From Algoriphagus zhangzhouensis (GTDB lineage Bacteria; Bacteroidota; Bacteroidia; Cytophagales; Cyclobacteriaceae): a DNA stretch of 64,000 bases. Every line of letters starts with the position of its first letter. The first letter of the stretch is position 1. Location of the stretch: the NCBI RefSeq assembly GCF_900148515.1, contig NZ_FRXN01000001.1, positions 496,001 to 560,000 of the forward strand. Reading direction: 5' to 3'. The notes below the pieces were generated by a model. It did not search any database and was not told where the DNA came from. It saw only the letters and a list, made by a program, of their open reading frames with translations. The position numbers and the translations under genes are program-made. Shown one piece after another: positions 19,178 through 27,796 of this stretch.

Positions 19178-19396
19178 ATGTCTTTTCAAGCTTATTTGGA
19201 TAATATCCAAGCAAAAACAGGAAAGTCTCCGTCTGACTTTAAAGAGATGGCCGAAGCTAAAGGATTTACCGAAAATGGTAAAATCAAATCTGATGTGAAG
19301 GCTACTCAAATTACTAACTGGTTGAAAGAGGAGTTTGGATTAGGACATGGTCATGCCATGGCCATTTATGCCTTATTGAAAGGGAAGAAGGAGTAA
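19178..19396 (+). CDS. DUF4287-like small protein
   Basis: A 72-residue cytoplasmic protein starting at the ATG at 19178; a longer reading from 19127 is less likely. The sequence fits DUF4287: it begins MSFQAYLDNIQAKTGK, continues with SDFKEMAEAKGF and KATQITNWLKEEFGLGHGHA, and ends in a short basic tail. The family is widespread and small, and its function is not known to me. The gene stands alone between the sulfatase pair and the serine hydrolase gene. The 50 bases upstream include a short tandem of the 8-mer CATCGGTC. Confidence 0.85.
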   Translation: MSFQAYLDNIQAKTGKSPSDFKEMAEAKGFTENGKIKSDVKATQITNWLKEEFGLGHGHAMAIYALLKGKKE

Positions 19397-19533
19397 GGGA
19401 AAAATAAATAATTGCTCCCAAACCCATTTTTCTTACCGATTAAGGAAAATACTTGTCCCAATTTGGTGCAGACATTTTAGCCTGTTAATTAGCGACATAT
19501 TTGTGTCTAACTTTTAGTCAAATTTCGGCCAGA

Positions 19534-20826
19534 ATGAAAAAAATCTTCTCTTCGCTTTTCTTGTTTGCTTTGGTAGTTCAATTGGGATATGCTCAGCGTG
19601 AGCTTGTCCATGCTACACCCACGAAAATGGGGTTTGATGAAAGTTACATCAACCAAAAAGTGGATTCAATCATGCAAATGGGAATTGATAGTTTGGCATT
19701 TCCAGGTGCTCAGTTGTTGATAGCGAAGAATGATACTGTCATTTTTCATAAAGCCTATGGTTATCATACTTATGACAAGGTTCAACCTGTTGCCTTGAAT
19801 GATTTGTATGATTTGGCTTCTGTAACCAAAATTTCCGGTCCTTTACCAGCCCTTATGAAATTGGTGGATGAAGGGAAGCTGGATCTGGATAAACCTTTCA
19901 GCACCTATTGGGAACCTTGGAGAAAGCGGAAAGACAAAAAAGACCTAACACTTAGAGAAATCTTAGCTCATCAAGCTGGTTTGATCCCATACATTGTTTT
20001 TTTGAATGAAGTGGTAAAGAAAAATGGAAAGGTCAAAAAGAGATTTGTCCATGATACACCCGATAATCGGTTTCAAGGACAAGTCTACGATGGGATATAT
20101 ATCAACAATCGCTTTGAGAAGAAAATGAATCGGATTATTAACCGATCCAAGGTTTCAGAGGAGAAGAAATACCTGTATTCAGGATTGACGTTTTTGATTT
20201 TTCCTGCTCTTATTGAGCAACTTACAGGAACTGACTATCAAACTTATTTGAAGGAAAATTTTTATGATCCTATTGGGAGCAAAACCATGGGATTTCTGCC
20301 TGAGGATAAAAATTTCGATAATGAAATTGTCCCAACAGAAGTAGATTCACTCTTTAGAAAATCCTTGGTAAAAGGCTGGGTGCATGATGAAAATGCTTCA
20401 TTGAAAGGTGGTGTTTCCGGAAATGCAGGTCTTTTTGCCACCGCTGATGATTTAGCTAAACTGATGCTTTTGTATCAAAACTATGGGAATGTGGATGGTC
20501 AACAGCTCATTTCTGCAGCTACAGTAAAGGAGTTTATCAAGGTGCAATATCCAGAAAATGAAAACCGTCGAGGTTTGGGATTTGATAAGCCGCTTTTGAA
20601 TAATTCGGAACTTCCGCTATCTGAAGCTTATCCTTCACCATTGGCTAGTCCGGAAAGCTTTGGACATTCTGGGTTCACTGGAACCTTTGTTTGGGCCGAT
20701 CCGGTCAAAAAGATAACCTATATTTTCCTGTCTAATCGAGTTTATCCATCCAGATCTCACCAAAAGCTGTATGGCTTAAATATTCGAACTGCTTTGATGG
20801 ATGTTTTTTACAGGGCTGAAAAATAA
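19534..20826 (+). CDS. Class C beta-lactamase-like serine hydrolase, secreted
   Basis: A 430-residue protein from the ATG at 19534; an upstream TTG reading adds eleven residues before the signal peptide. The signal peptide ends at GYAQ. The active-site serine is Ser96 in SVTK (SxxK), the second motif is the unusual YSG (in KYLYSGLTF) rather than YxN, and the third is HSGFTG (HxG). This matches the class C / D-alanyl-D-alanine carboxypeptidase / esterase group. Bacteroidota fuse such domains to NagZ-type glycosidases, but here it is free-standing. It probably works on peptidoglycan peptides or esters; antibiotic resistance is not implied. Confidence 0.88.
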   Translation: MKKIFSSLFLFALVVQLGYAQRELVHATPTKMGFDESYINQKVDSIMQMGIDSLAFPGAQLLIAKNDTVIFHKAYGYHTYDKVQPVALNDLYDLASVTKISGPLPALMKLVDEGKLDLDKPFSTYWEPWRKRKDKKDLTLREILAHQAGLIPYIVFLNEVVKKNGKVKKRFVHDTPDNRFQGQVYDGIYINNRFEKKMNRIINRSKVSEEKKYLYSGLTFLIFPALIEQLTGTDYQTYLKENFYDPIGSKTMGFLPEDKNFDNEIVPTEVDSLFRKSLVKGWVHDENASLKGGVSGNAGLFATADDLAKLMLLYQNYGNVDGQQLISAATVKEFIKVQYPENENRRGLGFDKPLLNNSELPLSEAYPSPLASPESFGHSGFTGTFVWADPVKKITYIFLSNRVYPSRSHQKLYGLNIRTALMDVFYRAEK

Positions 20827-20858
20827 TAGATTACCAGTACTGAGATATCATTAGCATT

Positions 20859-21380
20859 TCAATGCCAACGATAGTCAGTTTCTTCCAAGGGATCAATTTG
20901 ATTGAATTCTGAGAAGTCTTTGGATTTATTTGTTTCCCACCAATCGTAATAGGAATCCGCTATTTCCCTTTGTATCAGATTTGTTTGGTTTACAAACTCT
21001 AGTGTTTCCTTATTCTTTACCACTGGATTTTGTGAAGGAAATGTTCCGATAAGGAATTCGCTTCCAAAAGATCTGGCCCGAATAGACTCGATAGTCCAGA
21101 GGATATACATTCCCACAGTGGATTCCACTGTGATCGATGATGAAATTGGGTTTCGTGGGAAATTGGAAATTTTCTGAGTCTCGTTTCGATAAGTTAGAAG
21201 CTTCTCAATATCATTTGCATTAAAATTGGGAAGTTCTGTTTTGTCGTATTTTTCAGCCTTTAATTGCGAGACGTATCGTTCTACGCTTATGTTTGGGGAT
21301 TCGGAATTTTCACTGCAACTAGAGAAAATGGCCAGGGTTACTATCAGAAAAATGCTGAGGGTGGCAACTTTCAATTTCAT
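20859..21380 (-). CDS. DUF4943-like lipoprotein
   Basis: A 173-residue protein with a lipoprotein signal ending in IFSSCSE. The mature part contains VERYVSQLKAEKYD, LPNFNANDIEKLLTYRN and ISNFPRNPISSS, then a segment with LWTIESIR. From memory this resembles the DUF4943 group of Bacteroidota lipoproteins, but that assignment is not certain. No function is known. The gene faces the serine hydrolase gene and lies directly beside the left end of the repeat array. Confidence 0.6.
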   Translation of the reverse strand: MKLKVATLSIFLIVTLAIFSSCSENSESPNISVERYVSQLKAEKYDKTELPNFNANDIEKLLTYRNETQKISNFPRNPISSSITVESTVGMYILWTIESIRARSFGSEFLIGTFPSQNPVVKNKETLEFVNQTNLIQREIADSYYDWWETNKSKDFSEFNQIDPLEETDYRWH

Positions 21381-21528
21381 GTTTGAAATTAATTAAGGTT
21401 TTTTGGGTAAACGGCTATGATAATCAAATAATTGACGTGTTAACTAATCGAATCGATACAGGTGATTTTCAGAAAGTTATTTCATTAATTAAATCCCCTG
21501 TATTAATTAATATTCCATTAAAGATCGG

Positions 21529-22380
21529 CCTAAAGGCCAATCCTATTGAAATTGGAAAACCATTATAAATGTTGGTGTTGAATAGACCGCGGTTTCAACC
21601 GGGGTTTCAAATAATCCCCAACACCCCAATCGGGCTTTAGCCCAATAGATCAATTATTGGGTTAAAACCCCCATAAAAAATGTCAATGGGTACGGAATGG
21701 CCTAAAGGCCAATCCTATTCAAAACCTATGGAATTTAACCTCTTGGCATGACCTAAAGGCCAATCCTATTGAAATTGGAAAACCATTATAAATGTTTGTA
21801 TTGAATAGACCGCGGTTTTAACCGGGGTTATCAATAATGCCCAACACCCAAATCGGTCTTTAGCCTAAAAGATCAATGATTGGGTTAAAACCCCCAATAA
21901 AAAATGCCCATCGGTAGGGAATGGCCTAAAGGCCAATCCTATTCAATCCCCATATTTATCAAATTGAATTAAAGGCCAATCCTATTCAAAATCGTAAATC
22001 ATAATAATTGTTGGTGTTGAATAGGCCACGGTTTCAACCGGGGTCATCAATAATCCCCAACACCCCAATCGGGCTTTAGCCCAATAGATCAATTATTGGG
22101 TTAAAACCCCAATAAAAAATGTCAATGGGTAGGGAATGGCCTAAAGGCCAATCCTATTCAATCCCCATATTTATCAAATTGAATTAAAGGCCAATCCTAT
22201 TCAAATCGTAAATCTTAAAAATTGTTTGTATTGAATAGGCCCCGGTTTCAACCGGGGTTTTAAATAATACCAACCACCCCAATCGGGCTTTAGCCCAATA
22301 GATCAATTATTGGGTTAAAACCCCAAATAAAAAATGTCCATTGGTAGAGAATGGCCTAAAGGCCAATCCAATTCAAAACA
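21529..22380. repeat. REP-like palindromic repeat array, left half (four units)
   Basis: Four direct, imperfect copies of a unit of about 215 bp. Each holds, in order: P1, a hairpin CCSCGG-TTTYAA-CCGGGG (copies near 21588, 21811, 22024 and 22239); P2, GGGCTTTAGCCC; P3, TTGGGTTAAAACCCC; and P4, GGCCTAAAGGCC followed by AATCCTATTCAA. A GTAG tetranucleotide precedes P4 by five bases in three of the four (GTAC in the first). Links between units come in two alternating types, one with CCCCATATTTATCAAATTGA and one with GGAATTTAACCTCTTGGCAT. No coding capacity is seen. Confidence 0.9.
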
Positions 22381-22394
22381 ATCAAATAATTCAA

Positions 22395-22832
22395 TTATTC
22401 ACCCAATTTCTCAAATCCATATTTGGAAATAAATTCTTCATATTCTTGGGCATAGGATTTTTTTCGATGATGGTCCTCTTGATTTTTGATGTATTCCCTA
22501 ACATTATCTAACATCAATTCGGCAATAGAGACGGCAAAATATTCATCCTGCCATTCAAATTTCTCTTCTGTCAATTTGTTTTTGTTGATCCAAAAGGAAG
22601 ATTCACCTTTTAATAATTGAACTGTTTTCTGAATTGTTTGATCCTTTCCCAGAGAAATCAAGCAATGGCAATGGTCTGAAAATCCATTTACGAAATCGAC
22701 GAATATTCCTTTTTGCAAGGCATTTTCTCGGATATGATTCCAAACTTTAATTCTGAGTTCTCTGGAATTTAAAAATGGTTGGCGGTTTTTGGTGCTCCAT
22801 ACGAGATGGATATAAATTTTAATAAATGCCAT
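22395..22832 (-). CDS. IS200-like HUH/Y1 transposase (RAYT candidate)
   Basis: A 145-residue Y1 transposase of the IS200/TnpA type. The conserved opening IYIHLVWSTKNRQPFL, the His-x-His metal motif in SDHCHCLISL (about residues 58-66), LLKGESSFWINK and the candidate nucleophile tyrosine in VREYIKNQEDHH are all present, so it looks intact. Such single-strand transposases recognise hairpins at their ends. Here it sits exactly in the middle of eight palindromic units, four per side, like the REP-associated tyrosine transposases that are domesticated and spread REP hairpins. It is oriented opposite to the surrounding DUF6266 and restriction genes. Family call is firm; the RAYT role is inferred. 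Confidence 0.88.
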   Translation of the reverse strand: MAFIKIYIHLVWSTKNRQPFLNSRELRIKVWNHIRENALQKGIFVDFVNGFSDHCHCLISLGKDQTIQKTVQLLKGESSFWINKNKLTEEKFEWQDEYFAVSIAELMLDNVREYIKNQEDHHRKKSYAQEYEEFISKYGFEKLGE

Positions 22833-22873
22833 GATTGAAAAATATTAATTAAGAATATAGGTATAAAAATAGA

Positions 22874-23810
22874 ATTGGGCTAAAGCCCCCATAAAAAAAT
22901 CAATTCATTGTTAGAATGGCCTAAAGGCCAATCCTATTCAATCCCCATATTTATCAAATTGAATTAAAGGCCAATCCTATTGAAATTGGAAAACCATTTT
23001 AAATGTTTGTGTTGAATAGGCCCCGGTTTTAACCGGGGTTATCAATAATCCCCACCACCCCAATCGGGTTTTGCCCAATAAATCAATGATTGGGTTAAAA
23101 CCCCAATAAAAAATGTCAATGGGAAGGGAATGGCCTAAAGACCATTCCTATTCAAATATGAAATCCATTATAAATGTTGGTGTTGAATAGGCCCTCGTTT
23201 TAACGAGGGTATAAAAAATTGAATTAATATCCGGTTGGGCTTTAGCCCAATAAATCAATGATTGGGTTAATACCCCAAATAAAAAATGTCCATCTGTAGG
23301 GAATGGCCTAAAGGCCAATCCTATTCAATCCCCATATTTATCAAATTGAATTAAAGGCCGATTCTATTGAAAATGAAAAACCATTATTAATGTTTGCATT
23401 GAATAGGCCCCGGTTTTAACCGGGGTTTTAAAAAATATGCAACACCCCAATCGGGCTTTAGCCCAATAAATCAATGATTGGGTTAAAACCCCATTAAAAA
23501 TATGCATCTGTAGGGAATGGCCTAAAGGCCAATCCTATTCAAAACCTATGGAATTTAACCTCTTGGCATGACCTAAAGGCCGATTCTATTGAAATTGGAA
23601 AATCATTATAAATGTTTGTGTTGAATAGGCCGCGGTTTTAACCGGGGTTATTAATAATACCCATAAACCCAATCGGGCTTTAGCCCAATTATCAAATAGA
23701 TTGGGTTAAAACCCCAAATTATAAATGTCCATTGGTAGGGAATGGTCTAAAGGCCAATCCTATTCAAACCCCATATTTATCAAATTGAATAAAAGGCCGA
23801 TCCTATTCAA
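22874..23810. repeat. REP-like palindromic repeat array, right half (four units plus a partial)
   Basis: The array resumes just after the transposase start with a partial unit (GGGCTAAAGCCCCC and GGCCTAAAGGCC), then four full units with P1 hairpins near 23021, 23192, 23407 and 23629. GTAG before P4 is kept in three of the four (GAAG in one). The unit at 23192 has a rewritten P1 stem, CCCTCG-TTTTAA-CGAGGG, in which both arms changed together. P4 has drifted in two units (GGCCTAAAGACC, GGTCTAAAGGCC). The array ends near 23810. Confidence 0.9.
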
Positions 23811-23920
23811 CACCCAATTCGAAAGGAAAAGCCTCCTGCTTGATACCCATCATTTCCCTCCATTGAACAAGGGAAACATGCAGTCCAAACGCTTTTTGTC
23901 AGAAAAAAATTAATCTTCTG

Positions 23921-24033
23921 AAGGGGCTAAATCATTTGATATAGAATATTGTATCCCATTGAAATACATGACATTGGATCAGAATCTAAGAGAAAAAAGA
24001 TGATCTTAAATCCTATCTAATTACTAGCCCCTT
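23921..24033. repeat. Long-range 9-bp inverted repeat
   Basis: AAGGGGCTA at 23921-23929 and TAGCCCCTT at 24025-24033 are perfect complements about 95 bases apart, just upstream of a small gene starting at 24039. Role unknown; could be chance or the edge of a small mobile element. Confidence 0.3.
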
Positions 24034-24038
24034 ATTTG

Positions 24039-24278
24039 ATGAATCTGAATTTTGATCATAGCGCAGAAGAGTTGTTTGATTCCTATCTGGAGGAGGATAT
24101 TTCCTTTTACCTCTGGGAGATGTATCAGTGCTGGTTGCTGGAGCTTTCCCAAAAAGATAAGACCCATCAAGAAGTAGAAAACAGGCAATACTTCTTCCAG
24201 CTTCTTACGACCCATGTCAGCAAGAATCTCAAGCAATATCAACAAAAAGCTCCCCCTAATAAGGCGCATGCTGAATAG
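24039..24278 (+). CDS. Hypothetical small acidic-to-aromatic protein
   Basis: A 79-residue protein starting at the ATG at 24039. It is rich in Glu, Gln, Trp and Tyr, beginning MNLNFDHSAEELFDSYLEED and continuing with a predicted amphipathic helix (FYLWEMYQCWLLELSQ). No signal peptide and no TM. I do not recognise a family. It lies 195 bases upstream of a DUF6266 gene on the same strand and may be associated with it. The opposite strand also has an open frame here, but the plus-strand frame has more natural composition. Confidence 0.45.
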   Translation: MNLNFDHSAEELFDSYLEEDISFYLWEMYQCWLLELSQKDKTHQEVENRQYFFQLLTTHVSKNLKQYQQKAPPNKAHAE

Positions 24279-24473
24279 CAATGAATGCATAGAGATCTTG
24301 ATTAAATGGAGGGTTTATTCAGGGTTAATACAGGGATTCTATAGGATTTATACAAATCTGACCTACATAAACCCAGTAAAGACCCTATAAATACCCTGAT
24401 ATTTAGTTGCTTAAGTATTTGAATATTAAAAAAATTCACTACTTTAACTATAGTTCAAATAGACTTTTTAGAT

Positions 24474-25118
24474 ATGGCTACTATCTCAGATTCCAGTATT
24501 ATTCAGCCTCAAGGGAAAGTAGGAAGGTTTACATTCTACCAACTCAATGGAAAAACCATCATGAGGAGCCTTCCTAGCGGCCCTCATAAAAACAAAACCC
24601 ATCCTTCAGCCCTTCAAAAGATTTATCGGACCAGGCTAAAAGAAATCAATGCCTATCTGCGACCCTTAAAGCGAGTGCTTGACTTTGGCTATCAGAACTT
24701 TCTGGATCAAAAGACCGGGGTGAACTGGGCGCATACGGATTTGGCAACGAAAGGCTATAATCATCAGGCAAATCCGAGAATCAATCCGGCTTACTTGCAA
24801 ATCAGCAAAGGAAGTCTGGTTGGAGCTGGTGATGCATCTGCTAATAGGGAAGGGGATGAAATTAGGATCTCTTGGTCAGATAATTCCTGGGAAGCCAATG
24901 CCAACCCAAGAGATCAGGTGGCTGTTCTCCTGCACCAACCAGAAGTCCAAAGACATCTTTGGCTACAAGAGATAGCTAAAAGAGAAGACTTAAGCCTAGC
25001 TATCTCCTTAGACTCTACCAATCAAGAACTGGAGTGGGAGCTTTACCTGGTATTCCACAGAACACAAAGCCAGAAGAAGCTATTGATTTCTGATTCCCAG
25101 TATTTGGGTAGGAGGTGA
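24474..25118 (+). CDS. DUF6266 family protein
   Basis: A 214-residue cytoplasmic protein. The N-terminus has the family pattern of a short Gly-containing strand followed by an arginine and SLPSGPH (IIQPQGKVGRFTFYQ, TIMRSLPSGPH), and then a conserved region around HPSALQKIYRTRL and FLDQKTGVNWAHT. The middle contains two beta-sandwich-like segments ending in LEWELYLVFHR. DUF6266 is found in many Bacteroidota, often in accessory regions, without known function. It lies between the palindromic array and the restriction operon. Confidence 0.75.
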   Translation: MATISDSSIIQPQGKVGRFTFYQLNGKTIMRSLPSGPHKNKTHPSALQKIYRTRLKEINAYLRPLKRVLDFGYQNFLDQKTGVNWAHTDLATKGYNHQANPRINPAYLQISKGSLVGAGDASANREGDEIRISWSDNSWEANANPRDQVAVLLHQPEVQRHLWLQEIAKREDLSLAISLDSTNQELEWELYLVFHRTQSQKKLLISDSQYLGRR

Positions 25119-25315
25119 GGGGAGGTAAGGTTAAAGAGCTAAGGATTTCGATAGATTTTTTTAGAAATATCTTTTCTGGTAAAATTGATTTATGGAATTA
25201 ATAATTTTTTTGTTTCGAGTTAAAGATTTCTAATTGGTTTAATGATAGTGAAATAGAAAGTTAGGAAAGTAGGTTTTCATATTTTTTAACATCCTAGCCA
25301 TTATTGCAAATAATT

Positions 25316-25346
25316 TTTGTTTTTTCTCAAAGTGTTTCTAATTTTG
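25316..25346 (+). promoter_or_regulatory. Consensus Bacteroidota promoter of the restriction operon
   Basis: TTTG at 25316-25319 and TAATTTTG at 25339-25346 are separated by exactly 19 bases, a full match to TTTG-N19-TAnnTTTG. Transcription would start near 25353, giving a leader of about 35 bases before the first gene of the operon. Confidence 0.75.
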
Positions 25347-25387
25347 AGAAATAGTTACAGCAAAGCTATTATGCAATTATTAATTCA

Positions 25388-25948
25388 ATGAAAAAGGTTC
25401 TAAAAAGTATATTTTCTGGGTATTCATTTAGAAGTAAGGTCGAACATGATGAAAACGGAGATGTCTCTGTAATTCAAATGAAAGATTTGCATAATGAATA
25501 TCAAGAAATTGGAAGTCAGATGCTAAGAATTTCTGGAGATTCTATACCTAAAAAATACTTACTTGAACCTGGAGATGTACTTTTTATCTCAAAAGGTGCT
25601 AATAACTATGCACTTGTATTCAATGATAAAATTAAAGCTGTTGCTGCTTCAGCCTTCTTCGTTTTGCGTCCAAATAAAAAGATAATCGTCCCAGAATACC
25701 TTGCGTGGTTTATAAATCAAAAAGAAACCCAACGCTTCATAGAAGAGAACAGAGCTGGAACATATATCCCAAATGTCAATAAAACTACTGTAGAAGCTAT
25801 TGAGATAAAACTTCCAACACTCGACGAACAAAAAATTGTTGCAAAAATGGATTTTTTACAAAAGCGAGAGTATTTATTAACGATTGAGCTTTTAGCCAAG
25901 CGGAAACTGCTAATAAGCAATCTATTAATGCAAAAAATAATAAAATAG
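25388..25948 (+). CDS. Half-length type I specificity protein (single TRD)
   Basis: A 186-residue protein resembling one half of a type I HsdS: one target-recognition domain (about residues 1-145, with LEPGDVLFISKGANNYA and the hallmark ending RAGTYIPNVNKTTVEAIEIKLPTLDEQ) and one C-terminal helical repeat (QKIVAKMDFLQKREYLLTIELLAKRKLLISNLL). A normal HsdS has two of each; this one would have to dimerise, as known for half-HsdS subunits, or bind with the small protein encoded next. It is the first gene of the operon. A complete HsdS is encoded about 6 kb downstream, so the operon carries two specificity genes. Confidence 0.8.
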   Translation: MKKVLKSIFSGYSFRSKVEHDENGDVSVIQMKDLHNEYQEIGSQMLRISGDSIPKKYLLEPGDVLFISKGANNYALVFNDKIKAVAASAFFVLRPNKKIIVPEYLAWFINQKETQRFIEENRAGTYIPNVNKTTVEAIEIKLPTLDEQKIVAKMDFLQKREYLLTIELLAKRKLLISNLLMQKIIK

Positions 25949-25951
25949 AAT

Positions 25952-26284
25952 ATGATAATAGAAAAACACAAAAATGAGATTCATCAATTGATAGATCAAA
26001 TATTTCTCCTACTTGGTGAAAAAAGAAATGAATTGGAAGAAAAAAGAATTAAGGGTGAAGATTCAATCAGCGCATTCATGGTTGATGGGGAAGTCCCTGA
26101 AATTTTTTGTGACCCTCAATTAAACTCACGGAATCTTCATTTATTGAGCAAAGAGCAAGAATTAATTCAGTTACAACAATCAGCTATTGAAGACATGCTA
26201 AAGGGAGATATAAATGGAATTCAATTAACCCAAGTACTCAAACCGATTCTGAAAGAATTTGAATTAGCTATCAAAAATATATAA
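25952..26284 (+). CDS. Small hypothetical protein between hsdS-like and hsdM genes
   Basis: A 110-residue protein with an ATG start 4 bases after the half-HsdS stop. It is largely alpha-helical: an N-terminal helix (EKHKNEIHQLIDQIFLLLGE), a charged coiled-coil-like segment, and a C-terminal helix ending KPILKEFELAIKNI. No family is recognised. It ends only 2 bases before hsdM, so it is translated with the methylase. A role as partner or bridge between the half-HsdS and HsdM is plausible but unproven. Confidence 0.65.
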   Translation: MIIEKHKNEIHQLIDQIFLLLGEKRNELEEKRIKGEDSISAFMVDGEVPEIFCDPQLNSRNLHLLSKEQELIQLQQSAIEDMLKGDINGIQLTQVLKPILKEFELAIKNI

Positions 26285-26286
26285 AA

Positions 26287-27795
26287 ATGGAAAGCCGAGT
26301 TACACAAGACCAAATCAATAGCACCCTCTGGGCAGCTTGTGATACTTTCAGAGGTGCCTTTGACTCCTCTGAATACAAAAATTACATACTGGTTTTCATG
26401 TTCATGAAATACTTGAGTGATGTTTGGAAAGATAAACAAGAGGAGTATAAGTCTCAATATGGTGACGACTCAGAGCTTTTGAAGCGTAAAATGCGACGAG
26501 AGCGATTTGTATTACCTGATGATTGCACCTTTGATTACCTGCATGCACATCGCAATGATCCGGACATTGGAGAAAAAATTGATAAAGTTCTCGCAAAAAT
26601 TGAAGATCAGAACCTAGAGAAATTAGAAGGTGTGTTCCGAAATATCAGTTTTAATTCTGAAAAACTAGGACAGACTAAAGATAGAAATCGAAGGCTCAAA
26701 AATCTAATCAATGATTTCGCAAATCCTATTTTGGACTTTCGCCCCTCGATATTGGGAAGGAAAGAAGATCTTATTGGGAATGCATATATGTACCTAATAG
26801 AGCGTTTTGCCTCTGGTGCTGGTAAAAAGGGCGGTGAGTTTTATACGCCACATGAAGTTTCTGAATTATTGGCTAAGCTTGTTTCACCAAAGGCAGGAGC
26901 AAGAATATGTGATCCTACCTGTGGATCTGGTTCTCTTTTGATCACAGTTGCCGAAGAAGTAAAGGATAGTAAGGGAAACCCTTCAAATGACTTTTCGCTT
27001 TTTGGTCAAGAAAGCAATGGCGATACCTGGGCACTATCAAAATTGAATATGTTTTTGCACAGCATGGATACAGCTGATATCCAATGGGGGGACACGATAA
27101 ATAATCCACTACTATTAGAAGGAGATAGTTTAATGAAATTTGACGTAGTGGTAGCAAATCCTCCTTTTTCTTTAGACAAATGGGGCTACGAGGAAGCTGA
27201 AGCCGATAGATACAGAAGGTTTCTTCGAGGCCTTCCTCCTAAGAGTAAAGGAGACTATGCCTTCATTTTACACATGATCGATACTGCTTTGCCTACAGGT
27301 AAAATAGGTGTGATTGTACCTCATGGAGTGCTGTTCAGGGGAAGTGCCGAAGGCAAAATTAGACAGGCCTTAATTGAAGAGAACTTATTGGAAGCGGTCA
27401 TTGGCTTACCTACCAACCTTTTCTTTGGTACGGGTATACCGGCTGCAATTCTGATTTTTAATAAAGCTAAAGAGCACAAAGACGTTTTGTTCATTGATGC
27501 CAGCAAGGAATACCAAGAAGGAAAGAAACAGAATAAGTTGAGACCAGAAGATGTGCAAAATATTGTTTCGACCTACAAAGCATTTGAAACAGTCGATAAG
27601 TACGCCTATCGAGCTGATTTAGCTGAAATTAAGGAAAATGAATTCAATCTTAATATCCCTCGCTATGTGGACACATTTGAAGAGGAAGAACCTGTAGATA
27701 TTCAAGCTGTGCAAGCTGAAATCAATCAATTGGAAAGTGAACTGGTAGATGTGCGTAAGGAGATGGATGGGTACTTAAAAGAACTAGGGTTTTAA
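26287..27795 (+). CDS. hsdM: Type I restriction-modification methyltransferase subunit HsdM
   Basis: A 502-residue N6-adenine methylase. The HsdM N-terminal helical domain (WAACDTFRGAFDSSEYKNYI) is followed by GGEFYTPHEV at about residue 183, the AdoMet motif DPTCGSGSLL at about 208 and the catalytic NPPFSL at about 290. The C-terminus ends in a coiled coil that contacts HsdS. Length is normal. Together with HsdS it would methylate adenine in a bipartite target. It ends 1 base before the helicase gene. Confidence 0.95.
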   Translation: MESRVTQDQINSTLWAACDTFRGAFDSSEYKNYILVFMFMKYLSDVWKDKQEEYKSQYGDDSELLKRKMRRERFVLPDDCTFDYLHAHRNDPDIGEKIDKVLAKIEDQNLEKLEGVFRNISFNSEKLGQTKDRNRRLKNLINDFANPILDFRPSILGRKEDLIGNAYMYLIERFASGAGKKGGEFYTPHEVSELLAKLVSPKAGARICDPTCGSGSLLITVAEEVKDSKGNPSNDFSLFGQESNGDTWALSKLNMFLHSMDTADIQWGDTINNPLLLEGDSLMKFDVVVANPPFSLDKWGYEEAEADRYRRFLRGLPPKSKGDYAFILHMIDTALPTGKIGVIVPHGVLFRGSAEGKIRQALIEENLLEAVIGLPTNLFFGTGIPAAILIFNKAKEHKDVLFIDASKEYQEGKKQNKLRPEDVQNIVSTYKAFETVDKYAYRADLAEIKENEFNLNIPRYVDTFEEEEPVDIQAVQAEINQLESELVDVRKEMDGYLKELGF

Positions 27796-27796
27796 T

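Noticed and set aside
19534..20826. Antibiotic-resistance beta-lactamase
   Set aside because: The second motif is YSG rather than the class C YxN, and it resembles general serine hydrolases; resistance is not supported.
21383..21568. Short open frame at the left edge of the array
   Set aside because: It runs into repeat DNA, has no recognisable composition and its end lies inside the first unit.
21529..23810. CRISPR array
   Set aside because: Units are 170-225 bp with internal palindromes and drift between copies; no short identical repeats separated by unique spacers and no cas genes.
23725..23913. Open frame across the right end of the array
   Set aside because: Half of it is repeat sequence; composition is random.
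24024..24290. Minus-strand open frame opposite the small gene at 24039
   Set aside because: Overlaps it almost completely; the plus-strand frame has an ATG and more protein-like composition.
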